DNA of 64,000 nucleotides. Source: Candidatus Woesearchaeota archaeon. Lineage in GTDB: Archaea; Nanoarchaeota; Nanoarchaeia; Woesearchaeales; JAGVZT01. The stretch is taken from assembly GCA_017608295.1 (NCBI GenBank), contig JAFCGF010000002.1:186001-250000 (forward strand), written 5' to 3'. How positions within the stretch are numbered: the first letter of the stretch is position 1; each line of letters starts with the position of its first letter. Of this stretch, positions 25,336 through 34,088 are shown piece by piece. The position numbers and the translations under genes were made by a program. A model generated the notes under the pieces. It made no database searches. It was not told where the DNA came from and saw only the letters and a list, made by a program, of their open reading frames with translations.

Positions 25336-26493
25336 TCATCGTCGCGCGAGTATCTTCTTGAGCTTCCCACTCCCAGCGAGCTTCTTCACAAGCTTATCTG
25401 CCCGGAGGAGACCCGCGCCGAAGACATCACCATATGGGTCTCGGCCCCGCCACTCCAGTTTTTCTGCGCTTTCTTTCATCAGGGCTTCGAGATTCGCATC
25501 CCTTGAAAGCTCACGCGCCAGGGCGAGTGCGCCTGCGACATGCGGTGTCGCCATGCTCGTGCCAGTCAGCTCCAGATATCTCTTATCAGGATACGTGCTG
25601 TATATGTTCACTCCAGGGGCTGAGATATCATTTGTAGGGTAGATGTTACTGAACCTAGGATGCTCCTTGTCACTATTAGTGGCTGCGACCGCGATAACAC
25701 TCTCTCCAAATGAGGCGGGATAGCTCGGGCCCCGGGATTCATTGCCCGCAGCAGCCACGATGAACATTCCCTCACTATAGGCGCGCTCGCACACCTCGCC
25801 AAATGCCCGGGATGCGCCGGCAGAGCCGAGGCTGAGGCTTGCTATATCTATTCCCTGCTCAATGACCCATTCAAGGCCTGCGATGACATCCGCCTCTGAG
25901 CCACGACCATAGTCATCGAGCACTTTTACCGCATACAAGGTGCAGCCTGGAGCGACTCCAGTGTCTTTTCCAGCGACAATTCCAGCGCAGTGCGTGCCAT
26001 GGCCATTGTCGTCCCATGGAGAAGAATCAGGGTCAGTCACATTGTAGCCCAGGAGGTCTGTGAACCTGTCCTTGAGTGCAGGATGATCGTAGTCAATGCC
26101 TGTGTCAATGACAGCAACTCCTATGCCGCTGCCTGTGGCGAACTGCCAGGCATCCGGAGCGCCAACGTGAGCAAGGTTCCAAAGCGCAGCGCTTCCAGGA
26201 GAATTATCCTCATACTGGAATGTGCTCACCTCATGCGAAAGGTCTATAGTGCGCACAATGGAACATGCATGCGTACACATCTCGCCGAGGGAGCGCGCGT
26301 AGCCGCTCTCGCACCGGACAGCAAGGTAAGGAATATGCCTGTAAAGATGGACAAGGTCGCTGTGCTTGAGAAGCTCGTTCAGCACATCCTCAAGGTAGTA
26401 TTCATCGTATCCAATAAGAAGCTCAAGGGAAGAGGGTGATGAAAGAGAATCAATCAGCTTCGCGAGGGACTTGCCGACATGCCTGGAATACAT
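25336..26493 (-). CDS. Subtilisin-like serine protease (S8), apparently intracellular
   Basis: The 385-residue subtilase has an intact triad: D130 (VIDTGID), H165 (NGHGTHCAG) and S313 (GTSMATPHVAG), with oxyanion N251. Residues ~20-85 resemble the propeptide/inhibitor domain (LLIGYDEYYLEDVLNELLKH). There is no signal peptide or membrane segment, so the enzyme probably works in the cytoplasm like bacterial intracellular subtilisins, unless exported by another route. Cysteines at 63, 73 and 77 in the propeptide are unusual. It is a single gene upstream of the toxin-antitoxin promoter region, which overlaps its 3' end. Confidence 0.93.
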   Translation of the reverse strand: MYSRHVGKSLAKLIDSLSSPSSLELLIGYDEYYLEDVLNELLKHSDLVHLYRHIPYLAVRCESGYARSLGEMCTHACSIVRTIDLSHEVSTFQYEDNSPGSAALWNLAHVGAPDAWQFATGSGIGVAVIDTGIDYDHPALKDRFTDLLGYNVTDPDSSPWDDNGHGTHCAGIVAGKDTGVAPGCTLYAVKVLDDYGRGSEADVIAGLEWVIEQGIDIASLSLGSAGASRAFGEVCERAYSEGMFIVAAAGNESRGPSYPASFGESVIAVAATNSDKEHPRFSNIYPTNDISAPGVNIYSTYPDKRYLELTGTSMATPHVAGALALARELSRDANLEALMKESAEKLEWRGRDPYGDVFGAGLLRADKLVKKLAGSGKLKKILARR

Positions 26494-26550
26494 GACTGGT
26501 TAGCTGAAGCTGGAATTCAAATGCCTTGCCTAACAAAAAACGGAGGATTT

Positions 26551-26635
26551 CCGGCTGCCGAAGGCAGACGGCCAGTTGAACTGAAGTGTTCAGCTTTGCT
26601 GAACGCCAGTTGAACCAAAGGTTCAACGCTGCCGG
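26551..26635. repeat. Three-hairpin element with outer stem (cloverleaf-like)
   Basis: CCGGC at 26551-26555 pairs with GCCGG at 26631-26635. Between them are three perfect hairpins with 3-base loops: CTGCC/GGCAG (26555-26567), GTTCAGC/GCTGAAC (26588-26604) and GTTGAACC/GGTTCAAC (26609-26627). The word GCCAGTTGAAC is directly repeated at about 26571 and 26605. It sits in the 142-base gap between the subtilase and a coiled-coil gene. It may be a palindromic mobile repeat or a structured RNA. Confidence 0.65.
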
Positions 26636-27193
26636 TCACACCATCTTATCAACAACTTTATAGAGCTGCTTAAGATGCTCTTCCACAGGGTGGAGTAGCT
26701 TCAGCTCTTCAACAACTCCTATGTAGATATTGATAATCTGCATGGCCATGGATTCCTTATCCATAGCGTCTATCTGCAAGAGATTTTTCAGCTCGCGCTG
26801 CATCTCTATGAGCCTATCATTGATAATAGCAAATCCCTGCTGAAGGCTCTGAACATAGCGGTCCTCATCCTTGATGAAGAGGACGTCGTGGCCTGCCTGG
26901 CTGAGCTCACTGAGATCCTTAAGGATTTGCACAATCTCTTTCATCAGCCCATCAAGCATGCTCGCGATCTTTGCGATGAGCTTGTCGAGTTTCTGCCTGA
27001 ACTCCTGGGCAGCGGGGTCGCGGATGACCACGCGTGTCAGGTTCACTAAGCCGTCAGTGGGGCTTTTCCCTATGAGCTCATCATGGAGTTTCATCAGCGA
27101 CTTGATGAGGCTATTAGTGCGCTTCTCCACATCCTTTATGTCTTTCTCTTTGATACCGTCTCCGTGACCAAGATTAAAGTCCATGTTCTTCAC
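26636..27193 (-). CDS. Coiled-coil protein of unknown function
   Basis: A 185-residue, almost entirely helical protein with heptad-like stretches (residues ~15-50, 60-95, 110-135 and 150-183). No membrane segment, no cysteine and no known family is recognised. The start overlaps the AlaX-type gene stop by ATGA, so it is translated from the same message, and the repeat element lies just beyond its stop. The coupling suggests a shared context with alanyl-tRNA editing, but a partner role is only an inference. Confidence 0.75.
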   Translation of the reverse strand: MKNMDFNLGHGDGIKEKDIKDVEKRTNSLIKSLMKLHDELIGKSPTDGLVNLTRVVIRDPAAQEFRQKLDKLIAKIASMLDGLMKEIVQILKDLSELSQAGHDVLFIKDEDRYVQSLQQGFAIINDRLIEMQRELKNLLQIDAMDKESMAMQIINIYIGVVEELKLLHPVEEHLKQLYKVVDKMV

Positions 27194-28389
27194 CGCTTCA
27201 GGAGCTGCTCTTTCAATGCAGGAAGGACCTTTTCAGCGCTGTCGAGAGGGCACCCGCCCATCCCTACATTCTCCCTGCCGCCGCCCTTCCCTCCGAAGGG
27301 GGCAAGCACCTCATTGAGCATTCTGGGAACGTCGATATTTAAATCCTTCGAGCCAAGGAGAATGACCTGGGCGTTTTTCTCTGTGCGGTTGATGAAACAT
27401 ATGATGCTCTTCTCTTCAAGAAGGCTATTTGCCCGCTCTGTGAGCTGGCGCCTCTCCAGAGAGTCCACGACTGCGGACATGAGCGTCACGCCGTTGACAT
27501 CTTCCTTGTCGACATTACCCGCCTGCTCATAGGAAAGCTCTCTCACCTTTTCAGTGAGGTTTTCGTTCGCTGCCAGGAGTTCCTCGACTCTCGCCTCGGC
27601 ATCTCCCATAGGTACCTGGAGCCTTGCCGAGATGAGCCTCAGGTGTTTTGCAGCTGTAAGAAGCTCGGGAGTCGCGTCTACTACAAATGTCAGTTCGTAT
27701 TTTCCTCTCGCCCTGTTCAGGCTAGTGACAATGATGCTCCCCACTTCTGATGTCCTCGACATATGAGTGCCTGTGCATGCAGAATGGTCAAAGGTATCTA
27801 TCTCAGTCACATGGATGAAATCTGCGGTGATGCGCTCCTCATTGATTCTGAGGCCATGCTGTTCCTTGAAGTCGCGTATGTCTTTTCTAGGGACTTCATG
27901 GCGGATGACCTCAAGGTCGGCATTCACCATATCATTGCCCAATAGCTCCGCCTCAAAAACATCCTCCCACTCAAGGTTAGTGGTGTTGACAAAAAGGTGT
28001 GACTGCTCTGTGCCAAGCTGAATCTTCGCGAGGGTGAGGGCCTGGTTTTTCTTCTCCAGGATGAGTTCAAGTGCCTTGAAAAGAATGTGCTCTCCAGTGT
28101 GCATTTTGGAAAGGCGAAGGCGCCTTCCTTTATCTACATGGATCCTGACTTCCATCCCCTTCTTAGGTTGCCCTTTTTCCACGAGAACCCTGTGAAGTAT
28201 CTTTTCCCCAGTCTGCTTGACTTCTTTAACTTCTGCCTCAAATCCCTCTGCACTCGCTGTACCTATATCATGAGGCTGCCCTCCGCCGCCTGGGTAGAAG
28301 ATTGTAGTGTCGAACTCAAGCCAGAGCTCATCACCCGCCCTCTCAACTGAGGTGATGATTGCTTCCTTCTCAAATATGTCCTGCTCCAT
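27190..28389 (-). CDS. Alanyl-tRNA editing protein AlaX, long form with DHHA1
   Basis: A 399-residue free-standing editing protein that hydrolyses mischarged Ser- or Gly-tRNA(Ala). The N-terminal ~90 residues match the AlaRS beta-barrel (FYPGGGGQPHD). The zinc/active-site motifs are HTGEH and CTGTH. The C-terminus is a DHHA1 domain ending GGKGGGRENVGMGG. The start at 28389 is chosen because a minus-strand TATA word (28411-28420) is centred 26 bases away, giving a leaderless mRNA; a longer frame runs upstream without support. The downstream coiled-coil gene overlaps its stop. Confidence 0.93.
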   Translation of the reverse strand: MEQDIFEKEAIITSVERAGDELWLEFDTTIFYPGGGGQPHDIGTASAEGFEAEVKEVKQTGEKILHRVLVEKGQPKKGMEVRIHVDKGRRLRLSKMHTGEHILFKALELILEKKNQALTLAKIQLGTEQSHLFVNTTNLEWEDVFEAELLGNDMVNADLEVIRHEVPRKDIRDFKEQHGLRINEERITADFIHVTEIDTFDHSACTGTHMSRTSEVGSIIVTSLNRARGKYELTFVVDATPELLTAAKHLRLISARLQVPMGDAEARVEELLAANENLTEKVRELSYEQAGNVDKEDVNGVTLMSAVVDSLERRQLTERANSLLEEKSIICFINRTEKNAQVILLGSKDLNIDVPRMLNEVLAPFGGKGGGRENVGMGGCPLDSAEKVLPALKEQLLKR

Positions 28390-28464
28390 AGGTCTAGCAT
28401 TTCCAAGGCAGTTTTTATGTTTTGCCCTCTTAAAAATCGGCGGAAAAGCCCTGACTGCAAAAGA

Positions 28465-28472
28465 TTTAAATA
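28465..28472 (+). promoter_or_regulatory. TATA box before the 28529 gene
   Basis: TTTAAATA preceded by AAAGA, giving an expected start of transcription near 28495 and a ~35-base leader with GGAGG eight bases before the ATG at 28529. The minus-strand AlaX promoter is about 50 bases away, so this is a divergent promoter pair. Confidence 0.5.
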
Positions 28473-28528
28473 GCATCTCGGGCTATTCCGTGCAATCCTA
28501 CCGGCAAAGGTGGGATGGAGGAAAAACA

Positions 28529-28954
28529 ATGGCAGTTGTAGGATTTAACTTCACAAAGATGCTCGCAGAGAGAAAGATTTCGCCGAAGGGAGAGATAAAA
28601 GTCAACATCAACCTGGCCATCAAAGACATCTTCGAGGAAAAACTTGACCTCGGAAAGAAGAAGCAGTCCGGGCTGAGATACACATTCGAGTTCCAGACTA
28701 TGTATGCGCCGAATATTGGGACTATTACCCTCACAGGAAACATCATCGACATTCAGGACAACAAGATTGTGCAGGCCATCCTTAAGGACTGGAAGAACAA
28801 GAAAAAGCTGGATGACGAGAAGACCCTGGCAGTGTATAACACCGCACTGAACAAGTGCAGTATCCAGGCCATCCTACTCAGCAAGGAGATGGGGCTGCCA
28901 TCGCCTATTCCCCTTCTGAAGAAGGCTGTCCCGCAGGCGGCGAAGAAGAAGTAG
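28529..28954 (+). CDS. Conserved archaeal-type protein of unknown function, 141 aa
   Basis: The real start is the ATG at 28529 (GGAGG upstream); the open frame extends earlier but through the promoter. The protein has alternating strands and a helix: VNINLAIKDI, LRYTFEFQTMYAPNIG, TITLTGNIIDIQDNK, then a helix with NKCSIQAILLSKEMGLPSPIPL. The strand-rich body followed by a long helix recalls SecB-like folds, but this is a guess from pattern only. The tail is Lys/Ala-rich. It stands alone ahead of CDC48. Confidence 0.7.
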   Translation: MAVVGFNFTKMLAERKISPKGEIKVNINLAIKDIFEEKLDLGKKKQSGLRYTFEFQTMYAPNIGTITLTGNIIDIQDNKIVQAILKDWKNKKKLDDEKTLAVYNTALNKCSIQAILLSKEMGLPSPIPLLKKAVPQAAKKK

Positions 28955-29040
28955 GATAAAGAGAAAGATTTATGTAGTGCCCGTTCTGTAGTGCAGACGA
29001 GGTAACGGTAGTATTATACTCAACAAAGAGAGGTTATGTT

Positions 29041-31320
29041 ATGGAAAAGGAAATCAAGCTCAAAGTGACTGAAGCGATACAGGATGATGTCAATAAAGGC
29101 ATTGTCCGCATCGACAACAATATGATTGGGGAGATAGGGGCACGGCCTGGAGATATTGTCGAGATTATCGGAGACAGGACGACTCTAAGTATAGTTGACC
29201 GCGCATATCCAGGCGACATTGGGTTAAACATCATCCGCATGGATGGCATCACGAGGCGCAACGCGAAGACAGGTATCGGAGAGCTTGTGCGCGTGAAGAA
29301 GGCAGAGGTCAAAGAAGCGCAGAAGGTCATCATTTCTCCTGCAGGGAGGGGAATCATCGTCAAGGCACCAAGCGGGATGTTCAAACAAGGCTTGCTTGGT
29401 AGAGTCGTGACAAAGGGCGACCTGGTTTCATTAGGGGGGACGAGGACGCGGCGGAACACAATGTCACGTGCTCCTTTCGGAGATATCTTCAACATCCTTG
29501 ATGAAGGGATGTTCAGCGGCATCGGCTTCTCCGATATTAAATTCATCGTCGTAGATATCATGCCGAGAGAAAAGGCTGTCATCATCACAGAGAACACTGA
29601 AGTAGTGTTCAATCCAGAGGCCACTGAGGTCACGGAGGAGAAAATTCTCGAGGTAACGTATGAAGATATCGGCGGCCTCAAGGAGGAAATCAAGAAAGTC
29701 CGAGAGATGGTCGAGCTGCCTCTGAAGCATCCTGAGATTTTCCAGTGCCTCGGCATTACCCCGCCAAAGGGAGTGCTACTACATGGGCCTCCAGGAACTG
29801 GTAAGACACTTCTAGCGAAGGCAGTTGCCAATGAAAGCCAGAGCTATTTCATCCTCATCAACGGTCCGGAAATCATGAGCAAGTACTACGGCGAGTCAGA
29901 GGAGAACCTCAGGAAGAAATTCGAGGAGGCGGAGAAGAACGCGCCAAGTATCATTTTCATAGATGAGCTTGATGCTATCGCGAGCAAGCGTGAGGAATCT
30001 AAAGGTGAGGTCGAGAGACGTGTCGTGGCGCAGCTCCTCGCATTAATGGATGGGCTAAAGAGCCGCGGCAAGGTCGTTGTCATCGGAGCCACCAACATTG
30101 TCAACTCGCTCGACCAGGCCCTAAGGCGTCCCGGACGCTTTGACAGGGAGATAGAGATTGGAGTGCCAGATAAGGGGGGACGACTAGACATCCTTAAGAT
30201 TCACACCCGGAACATGCCCCTTGCCAAGAATGTCAACCTCAAGGAGTTAGCAAGTGTCACCCACGGATTCGTCGGAGCCGACCTCGCTGCACTGGCAAAG
30301 GAAGGGGCGATGATTGTGCTGCGGCGCATATTGCCTGACCTGAAGCTCGATGAGGAGGAGCCCATCCCAAAGGAAGTGTTGGAGAAGCTCCAGATAACCC
30401 AAAAGGATTTCAGGGAAGCCCTGAAGATGGTACGGCCGAGCGCGATGCGTGAAGTGCTTGTGGAGGTTCCGAACATCAAGTGGACAGACATCGGCGGCCT
30501 TGAGGAGGTGAAGCAAGAACTCATGGAGGCTGTCGAATGGCCACTGAAGCATCCTGAAGCATTCCGTCGTCTTGGAGTCCGGCCCCCAAGGGGCATCCTT
30601 ATCTACGGAGCCCCAGGTACTGGAAAGACCCTGCTGGCAAAAGCGGTCGCGCATGAGAGCGAGGCAAATTTCATCCTTGTTAAGGGACCTGAATTGCTGT
30701 CAAAATGGGTTGGGGAGTCAGAGAAGGCGGTGAGGAAAATATTCAACAAGGCACGCCAGACCGCTCCGACCATCATCTTCTTTGATGAGATTGATTCGCT
30801 CGCACCTCGGCGCGGCATGAGTTCAGATGCCCACGTGACTGAGAGGGTAGTGAACCAGATTCTCACTGAGATGGATGGGCTCATCGACCTGAATGACGTT
30901 GTCGTTCTTGCTGCTACTAACAGGCCTGACATGCTCGACACCGCCTTGCTCAGACCTGGACGATTCGACAGGATTGTCCTCACTCCTGTACCTGACGAGA
31001 AGACGCGACTGGCGATATTCGAGGTGCACACCAAAGGGATGCCCCTAGGGAAGGACGTCAGTGTCAAAAAACTCGCAACAGATACAGAGAATTATGTGGG
31101 GGCTGACATTGAGGCAATCTGCAGAGAGGCGGCAATGCTCGCCCTCAGGGAAAACCTCAAGGCAAAGGAAATCCCTATGAAGTATTTCGAAGCAGCCCTG
31201 GAGAAGATTGCTCCCTCTGCGGACGAGAAGATGGCAAAGGCATACGCTGACCTGAGATTGAAGTTCAAGGCAGCGCGGGGCAAGGAGATGGAAGAAGCAA
31301 AACCTACGTATTTCGGGTGA
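29041..31320 (+). CDS. CDC48/VAT AAA+ ATPase
   Basis: A 759-residue double-ring unfoldase that extracts and unfolds proteins, in archaea often feeding the proteasome. Residues 1-~190 are the N-domain (double-psi barrel plus barrel). D1 has Walker A GPPGTGKT at 249-256 and Walker [12 protein letters not shown]2 has GAPGTGKT at 523-530 and [10 protein letters not shown]. Both second-region arginine fingers appear present (RRPGRFDRE and LRPGRFDR). The tail ends PTYFG. The start follows AGGTTATGTT. Three genes follow closely (8, 5 and 3 bases), an operon with a coiled-coil protein, a NIF3 protein and Trm1. Confidence 0.97.
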   Translation: MEKEIKLKVTEAIQDDVNKGIVRIDNNMIGEIGARPGDIVEIIGDRTTLSIVDRAYPGDIGLNIIRMDGITRRNAKTGIGELVRVKKAEVKEAQKVIISPAGRGIIVKAPSGMFKQGLLGRVVTKGDLVSLGGTRTRRNTMSRAPFGDIFNILDEGMFSGIGFSDIKFIVVDIMPREKAVIITENTEVVFNPEATEVTEEKILEVTYEDIGGLKEEIKKVREMVELPLKHPEIFQCLGITPPKGVLLHGPPGTGKTLLAKAVANESQSYFILINGPEIMSKYYGESEENLRKKFEEAEKNAPSIIFIDELDAIASKREESKGEVERRVVAQLLALMDGLKSRGKVVVIGATNIVNSLDQALRRPGRFDREIEIGVPDKGGRLDILKIHTRNMPLAKNVNLKELASVTHGFVGADLAALAKEGAMIVLRRILPDLKLDEEEPIPKEVLEKLQITQKDFREALKMVRPSAMREVLVEVPNIKWTDIGGLEEVKQELMEAVEWPLKHPEAFRRLGVRPPRGILIYGAPGTGKTLLAKAVAHESEANFILVKGPELLSKWVGESEKAVRKIFNKARQTAPTIIFFDEIDSLAPRRGMSSDAHVTERVVNQILTEMDGLIDLNDVVVLAATNRPDMLDTALLRPGRFDRIVLTPVPDEKTRLAIFEVHTKGMPLGKDVSVKKLATDTENYVGADIEAICREAAMLALRENLKAKEIPMKYFEAALEKIAPSADEKMAKAYADLRLKFKAARGKEMEEAKPTYFG

Positions 31321-31327
31321 TACTACA

Positions 31328-31657
31328 ATGTTTGGAAGTAAAGGAAGGGACAGGGTCATGAAGGACATGCACAGGCTCTGGGACCACTATAAAGAAATTG
31401 TGAGCAAGCAGCACCATCTAAGGACTGAGCTGGACAAGCTCTACAAGATTGAGCAGCGGGAGGCTGAACTGCAAAAGCACCTCCATAACCTGAGGAACGC
31501 AAAGGACCTCACCAAGATTGCCCATGAGGCGCAGCGAATCATCAAAGAGGAGCTCCACTATGTCGTGCTCATCGAAAAGAATGTTGACCGCTGCATCAGG
31601 CATCTCAAGGATCAGAAGAGCCTCATTAAGAGGATACGCAAGGACCTAAGAGGGTGA
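31328..31657 (+). CDS. Small coiled-coil protein downstream of CDC48
   Basis: A 109-residue, highly charged helical protein (Lys/Glu/His-rich) starting MFGSKGRDR, with heptad-like repeats over residues 20-100. No family is recognised. The start is eight bases from the CDC48 stop and its stop is five bases before the NIF3 gene, so co-expression is certain by layout. It could be an adaptor for CDC48, which is inference from position only. Confidence 0.75.
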   Translation: MFGSKGRDRVMKDMHRLWDHYKEIVSKQHHLRTELDKLYKIEQREAELQKHLHNLRNAKDLTKIAHEAQRIIKEELHYVVLIEKNVDRCIRHLKDQKSLIKRIRKDLRG

Positions 31658-31661
31658 TTGC

Positions 31662-32429
31662 ATGGCAAATATGACAGACATCACAGAGCACCTGAACAGT
31701 CTGCTCCAAGTCCAGGATTATGAAGATGCAAGCCATAACGGGCTGCAGGTACAGGGTCCTGATGAGGTCAAGAAGATTGGCTTCGCTGTCGATGCCTGCC
31801 TCGCCACTTTCAAGCAGGCGATTGAGAAGAAATGCCAACTTTTGATTGTGCATCATGGCCTCATCTGGGGAGATGGGCTTGGAAAGCTCACTGGCTCTTC
31901 GTATGAGCGCATCAAGGCACTCATCAAGGGTGAGTTAGGGCTATATGCAGTCCACCTTCCACTGGATGCCCATCCACGATACGGCAACAATGCAGAACTC
32001 GCCAGATTGATAGGGCTAAAAAACATCAAGCCATTCGGCACCTATAGGGAAAAAGCCATTGGCTTCAGCGGAAAGCTCAAGCGCCAGCAGACCTTAAAGG
32101 AACTGGCGCAGCTCCTCAAGGCGACAATAGGGGCAGAGTGCAGAATCTTCCCATTCGGAAGGGCTGAGGATGAGCCTGTATCCACTGCAGGGATTATCAG
32201 CGGCGGCGGCAGTGACGGCATAGGAGAAGCTGCAGAGCTAGGACTCGACGTATTCATCACAGGAGAAATCAAGCATAGCACATTCCATTATGCAAAGGAA
32301 GGGAATGTCTCTATCATTGAGGCAGGGCATTACACCACGGAGACTTTAGGGCTTCAGGCACTCCGCCCAGTGTTAGAGAAGCGCTTCAAGGTCAAGACAA
32401 TATTCCTAGATGAGCCGACCGGACTCTAA
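31662..32429 (+). CDS. NIF3/DUF34 family metal-binding protein
   Basis: A 255-residue member of the NIF3 family (also annotated GTP cyclohydrolase 1 type 2-like). Dinuclear metal ligands are recognisable: HHG in LIVHHGLIWGD near residue 65, D near 102 (LPLDAHPRYGNN), and H/E in the C-terminal IIEAGHYTTE. The family is nearly universal but its reaction remains unclear; metal-insertion or repair roles have been proposed. The gene lies between a CDC48-linked coiled-coil gene and Trm1. Confidence 0.9.
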   Translation: MANMTDITEHLNSLLQVQDYEDASHNGLQVQGPDEVKKIGFAVDACLATFKQAIEKKCQLLIVHHGLIWGDGLGKLTGSSYERIKALIKGELGLYAVHLPLDAHPRYGNNAELARLIGLKNIKPFGTYREKAIGFSGKLKRQQTLKELAQLLKATIGAECRIFPFGRAEDEPVSTAGIISGGGSDGIGEAAELGLDVFITGEIKHSTFHYAKEGNVSIIEAGHYTTETLGLQALRPVLEKRFKVKTIFLDEPTGL

Positions 32430-32431
32430 CA

Positions 32432-33547
32432 ATGACCCGGCTTGAGCAGTTCGAGGAGCGCGGGATTCGCTTCTGCGCACCTTCAGGGAAGATATCATCT
32501 AAGTTGCCGGTATTCTATAATCCTGCGATGACCCATAACAGGGATATCTCGATTCTTGTGCTAAAAGCCCTGGAGATGAAGGACCTGCGAATAGCACTGC
32601 CACTCGCAGCCACTGGGATACGTGGAGTGCGGCTGTGGAAAGAGCTGGGAAGCAGAAACATCGCCTCTCTTGAGATGAATGATGCGAACCCTGACGCTGT
32701 CGCGCTCATCAAGGGGAATCTCGGCTTGAACAGGATTGCGAGCGCGAAGATTCTCGTGAAGCATGACGACGCCTCGCACTTCTTGCTTGAAGGTAAGAAG
32801 CAACACTATGTTGATATCGATCCCTTCGGCTTTCCCGGTCCGTTCCTTGACGCTGCTGTCAAGAAGGTTGCCAATGGAGGCGTGCTTGCTGTAACTGCCA
32901 CTGATTGTGGGGCGTTGTGTGGAAGCTATCCAGCCGCTGGAAAACGCAAGTACTGGTCTTCTCCCTTGAGGAACATGTTCATGCATGAGACAGGCCTCAG
33001 GATACTGGTGAGGCGCGTCCAGATGGTCGCTGGGCAGTACGGCAAAGCTGCGAAGGCAATACTTTCATATTCAAAACAGCACTACATGCGAATCTTCTTT
33101 TCTATTAAGGTTGGAAGGCAGGCAGCAGATGCTGTATTGCGGCAGCACGGCTATATCTCTTTTTGTAAGCAGTGCCTGAGATGGAGCACGAATGTCCTTG
33201 AATTGAAATGCGGGTGCGGCGCTGCGATGGAGCATGCCGGGCCCGTGTATCTCGGAAAGCTCTGGGATAGCTCACTACTGAAGAAAATGCGTTCCTTGAA
33301 TGAGTATGAGGATTTGGACAAGTTCCTTTCGCTATTGCACGAGGAGAGCAGAATTGACGCTATCGGTTTTTATGACATGCACGAGGTCGTGAAAGCACAC
33401 AGCCTGGGCTGTATTCCAAAGCGGGAAGCGCTCATCTCGCAGCTTAAGAAGATGGGTCATAAGGCAAGCCCGACGCATTTCACGGGGAAGGGCATACGTA
33501 CAACTGCATTACTTGAAGATGTGTTGAAGGCTATTGAGAAAAGCTAA
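32432..33547 (+). CDS. trm1: tRNA (guanine26-N2)-dimethyltransferase
   Basis: A 371-residue Trm1, which methylates G26 of tRNA with S-adenosylmethionine. Recognised by the N-terminal VFYNPAMTHNRDISI, the SAM-site LPLAATGIRGVR, the catalytic DIDPFGFPGPF, the ATDCGALCG block and a zinc-type Cys group (CKQC...CGCG near residue 245-265). It ends the CDC48 operon and overlaps the convergent aEF-1beta gene by four bases. Confidence 0.96.
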   Translation: MTRLEQFEERGIRFCAPSGKISSKLPVFYNPAMTHNRDISILVLKALEMKDLRIALPLAATGIRGVRLWKELGSRNIASLEMNDANPDAVALIKGNLGLNRIASAKILVKHDDASHFLLEGKKQHYVDIDPFGFPGPFLDAAVKKVANGGVLAVTATDCGALCGSYPAAGKRKYWSSPLRNMFMHETGLRILVRRVQMVAGQYGKAAKAILSYSKQHYMRIFFSIKVGRQAADAVLRQHGYISFCKQCLRWSTNVLELKCGCGAAMEHAGPVYLGKLWDSSLLKKMRSLNEYEDLDKFLSLLHEESRIDAIGFYDMHEVVKAHSLGCIPKREALISQLKKMGHKASPTHFTGKGIRTTALLEDVLKAIEKS

Positions 33548-33819
33548 CCAATTGCTCTTCGGACGTCAGTTACCTCGACAGACTGCACTCCATCAAGTTC
33601 TACGAGCTGATCCTCGAGGGGGTCAGTCGCTCCCTTGGATTCGTCCATGATAAAGATGATATTGAGTGCTGAGAGGCCGAATGCGATTGGCTCAACTTCC
33701 GCCTTGCCGAACTGAGCCCCATAGTCTGTGATGAGTTTTTCTGCTCCGTCCTGGACCTTCTTGAGGTCTGTATCTGGAGACGTTGGCATGATTTTCACTG
33801 TAATGATAACAGATGCCAT
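33544..33819 (-). CDS. ef1b: Translation elongation factor 1-beta (aEF-1beta)
   Basis: A 91-residue guanine nucleotide exchange factor for aEF-1alpha. The ferredoxin-like fold is evident from VIITVKIMPTSPDTDL, the central VEPIAFGLSALNIIFIM and the terminal QSVEVTDVRRAIG. It follows the zinc-ribbon protein by 9 bases and has GAGGTGA five bases before the ATG. This pair is conserved in archaea. Confidence 0.95.
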   Translation of the reverse strand: MASVIITVKIMPTSPDTDLKKVQDGAEKLITDYGAQFGKAEVEPIAFGLSALNIIFIMDESKGATDPLEDQLVELDGVQSVEVTDVRRAIG

Positions 33820-33828
33820 TTCTTCACC

Positions 33829-33996
33829 TCAGTTTGGACCTGCGAAGCCGCATTCCGGGCAGGTGTACGATGTAGCGTTCTTCCTGCAGTTCCCGCAGCG
33901 GATGATTTCGTACTTCTCGCATTTCGGGCACTTGAAAAATGTCGTTGCTACCTGGTTTGTGACGAGCTTGTGGCATGATATGCATTTGTGTGTCAT
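33829..33996 (-). CDS. Zinc-ribbon RNA-binding protein
   Basis: A 55-residue protein with four CxxC-type pairs: CISC, CPKC, CGNC and CPEC, forming two zinc fingers. This form is found upstream of aEF-1beta throughout archaea. I chose the ATG at 33996 because a minus-strand TATA word (34021-34031) is then at leaderless distance; the open frame extends further to 34077. It likely binds RNA or the ribosome, by family. Confidence 0.88.
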   Translation of the reverse strand: MTHKCISCHKLVTNQVATTFFKCPKCEKYEIIRCGNCRKNATSYTCPECGFAGPN

Positions 33997-34020
33997 TGCA
34001 GCGCTGAGGACTTGAAAGAT

Positions 34021-34066
34021 GCTTAAAAATGTTTGCCCATGCATACGAGAGAAAAGCATTAAAAAC
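34021..34066. promoter_or_regulatory. Divergent promoter pair
   Basis: Two TATA words in a 92-base gap: CATTTTTAAGC read on the minus strand (34021-34031), 29 bases before the 33996 start, and CATTAAAAAC on the plus strand (34058-34067), 27 bases before the 34089 start. Both mRNAs would be leaderless. Confidence 0.5.
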
Positions 34067-34088
34067 GCTGGCCCCATCCCCTCCCACT

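Noticed and set aside
26605..26627. Integron attC-like words (GTTGAAC and GTTCAAC)
   Set aside because: The words match GTTRRRY and RYYYAAC but come in the wrong order and spacing for an attC site, and are explained by the perfect hairpin. No integrase is present.
29034..29831. Long antisense frame (265 codons) in CDC48
   Set aside because: Shadow of a strongly conserved gene; no ribosome site or family resemblance. The same applies to antisense frames at 22075-22791 and 8322-8939.
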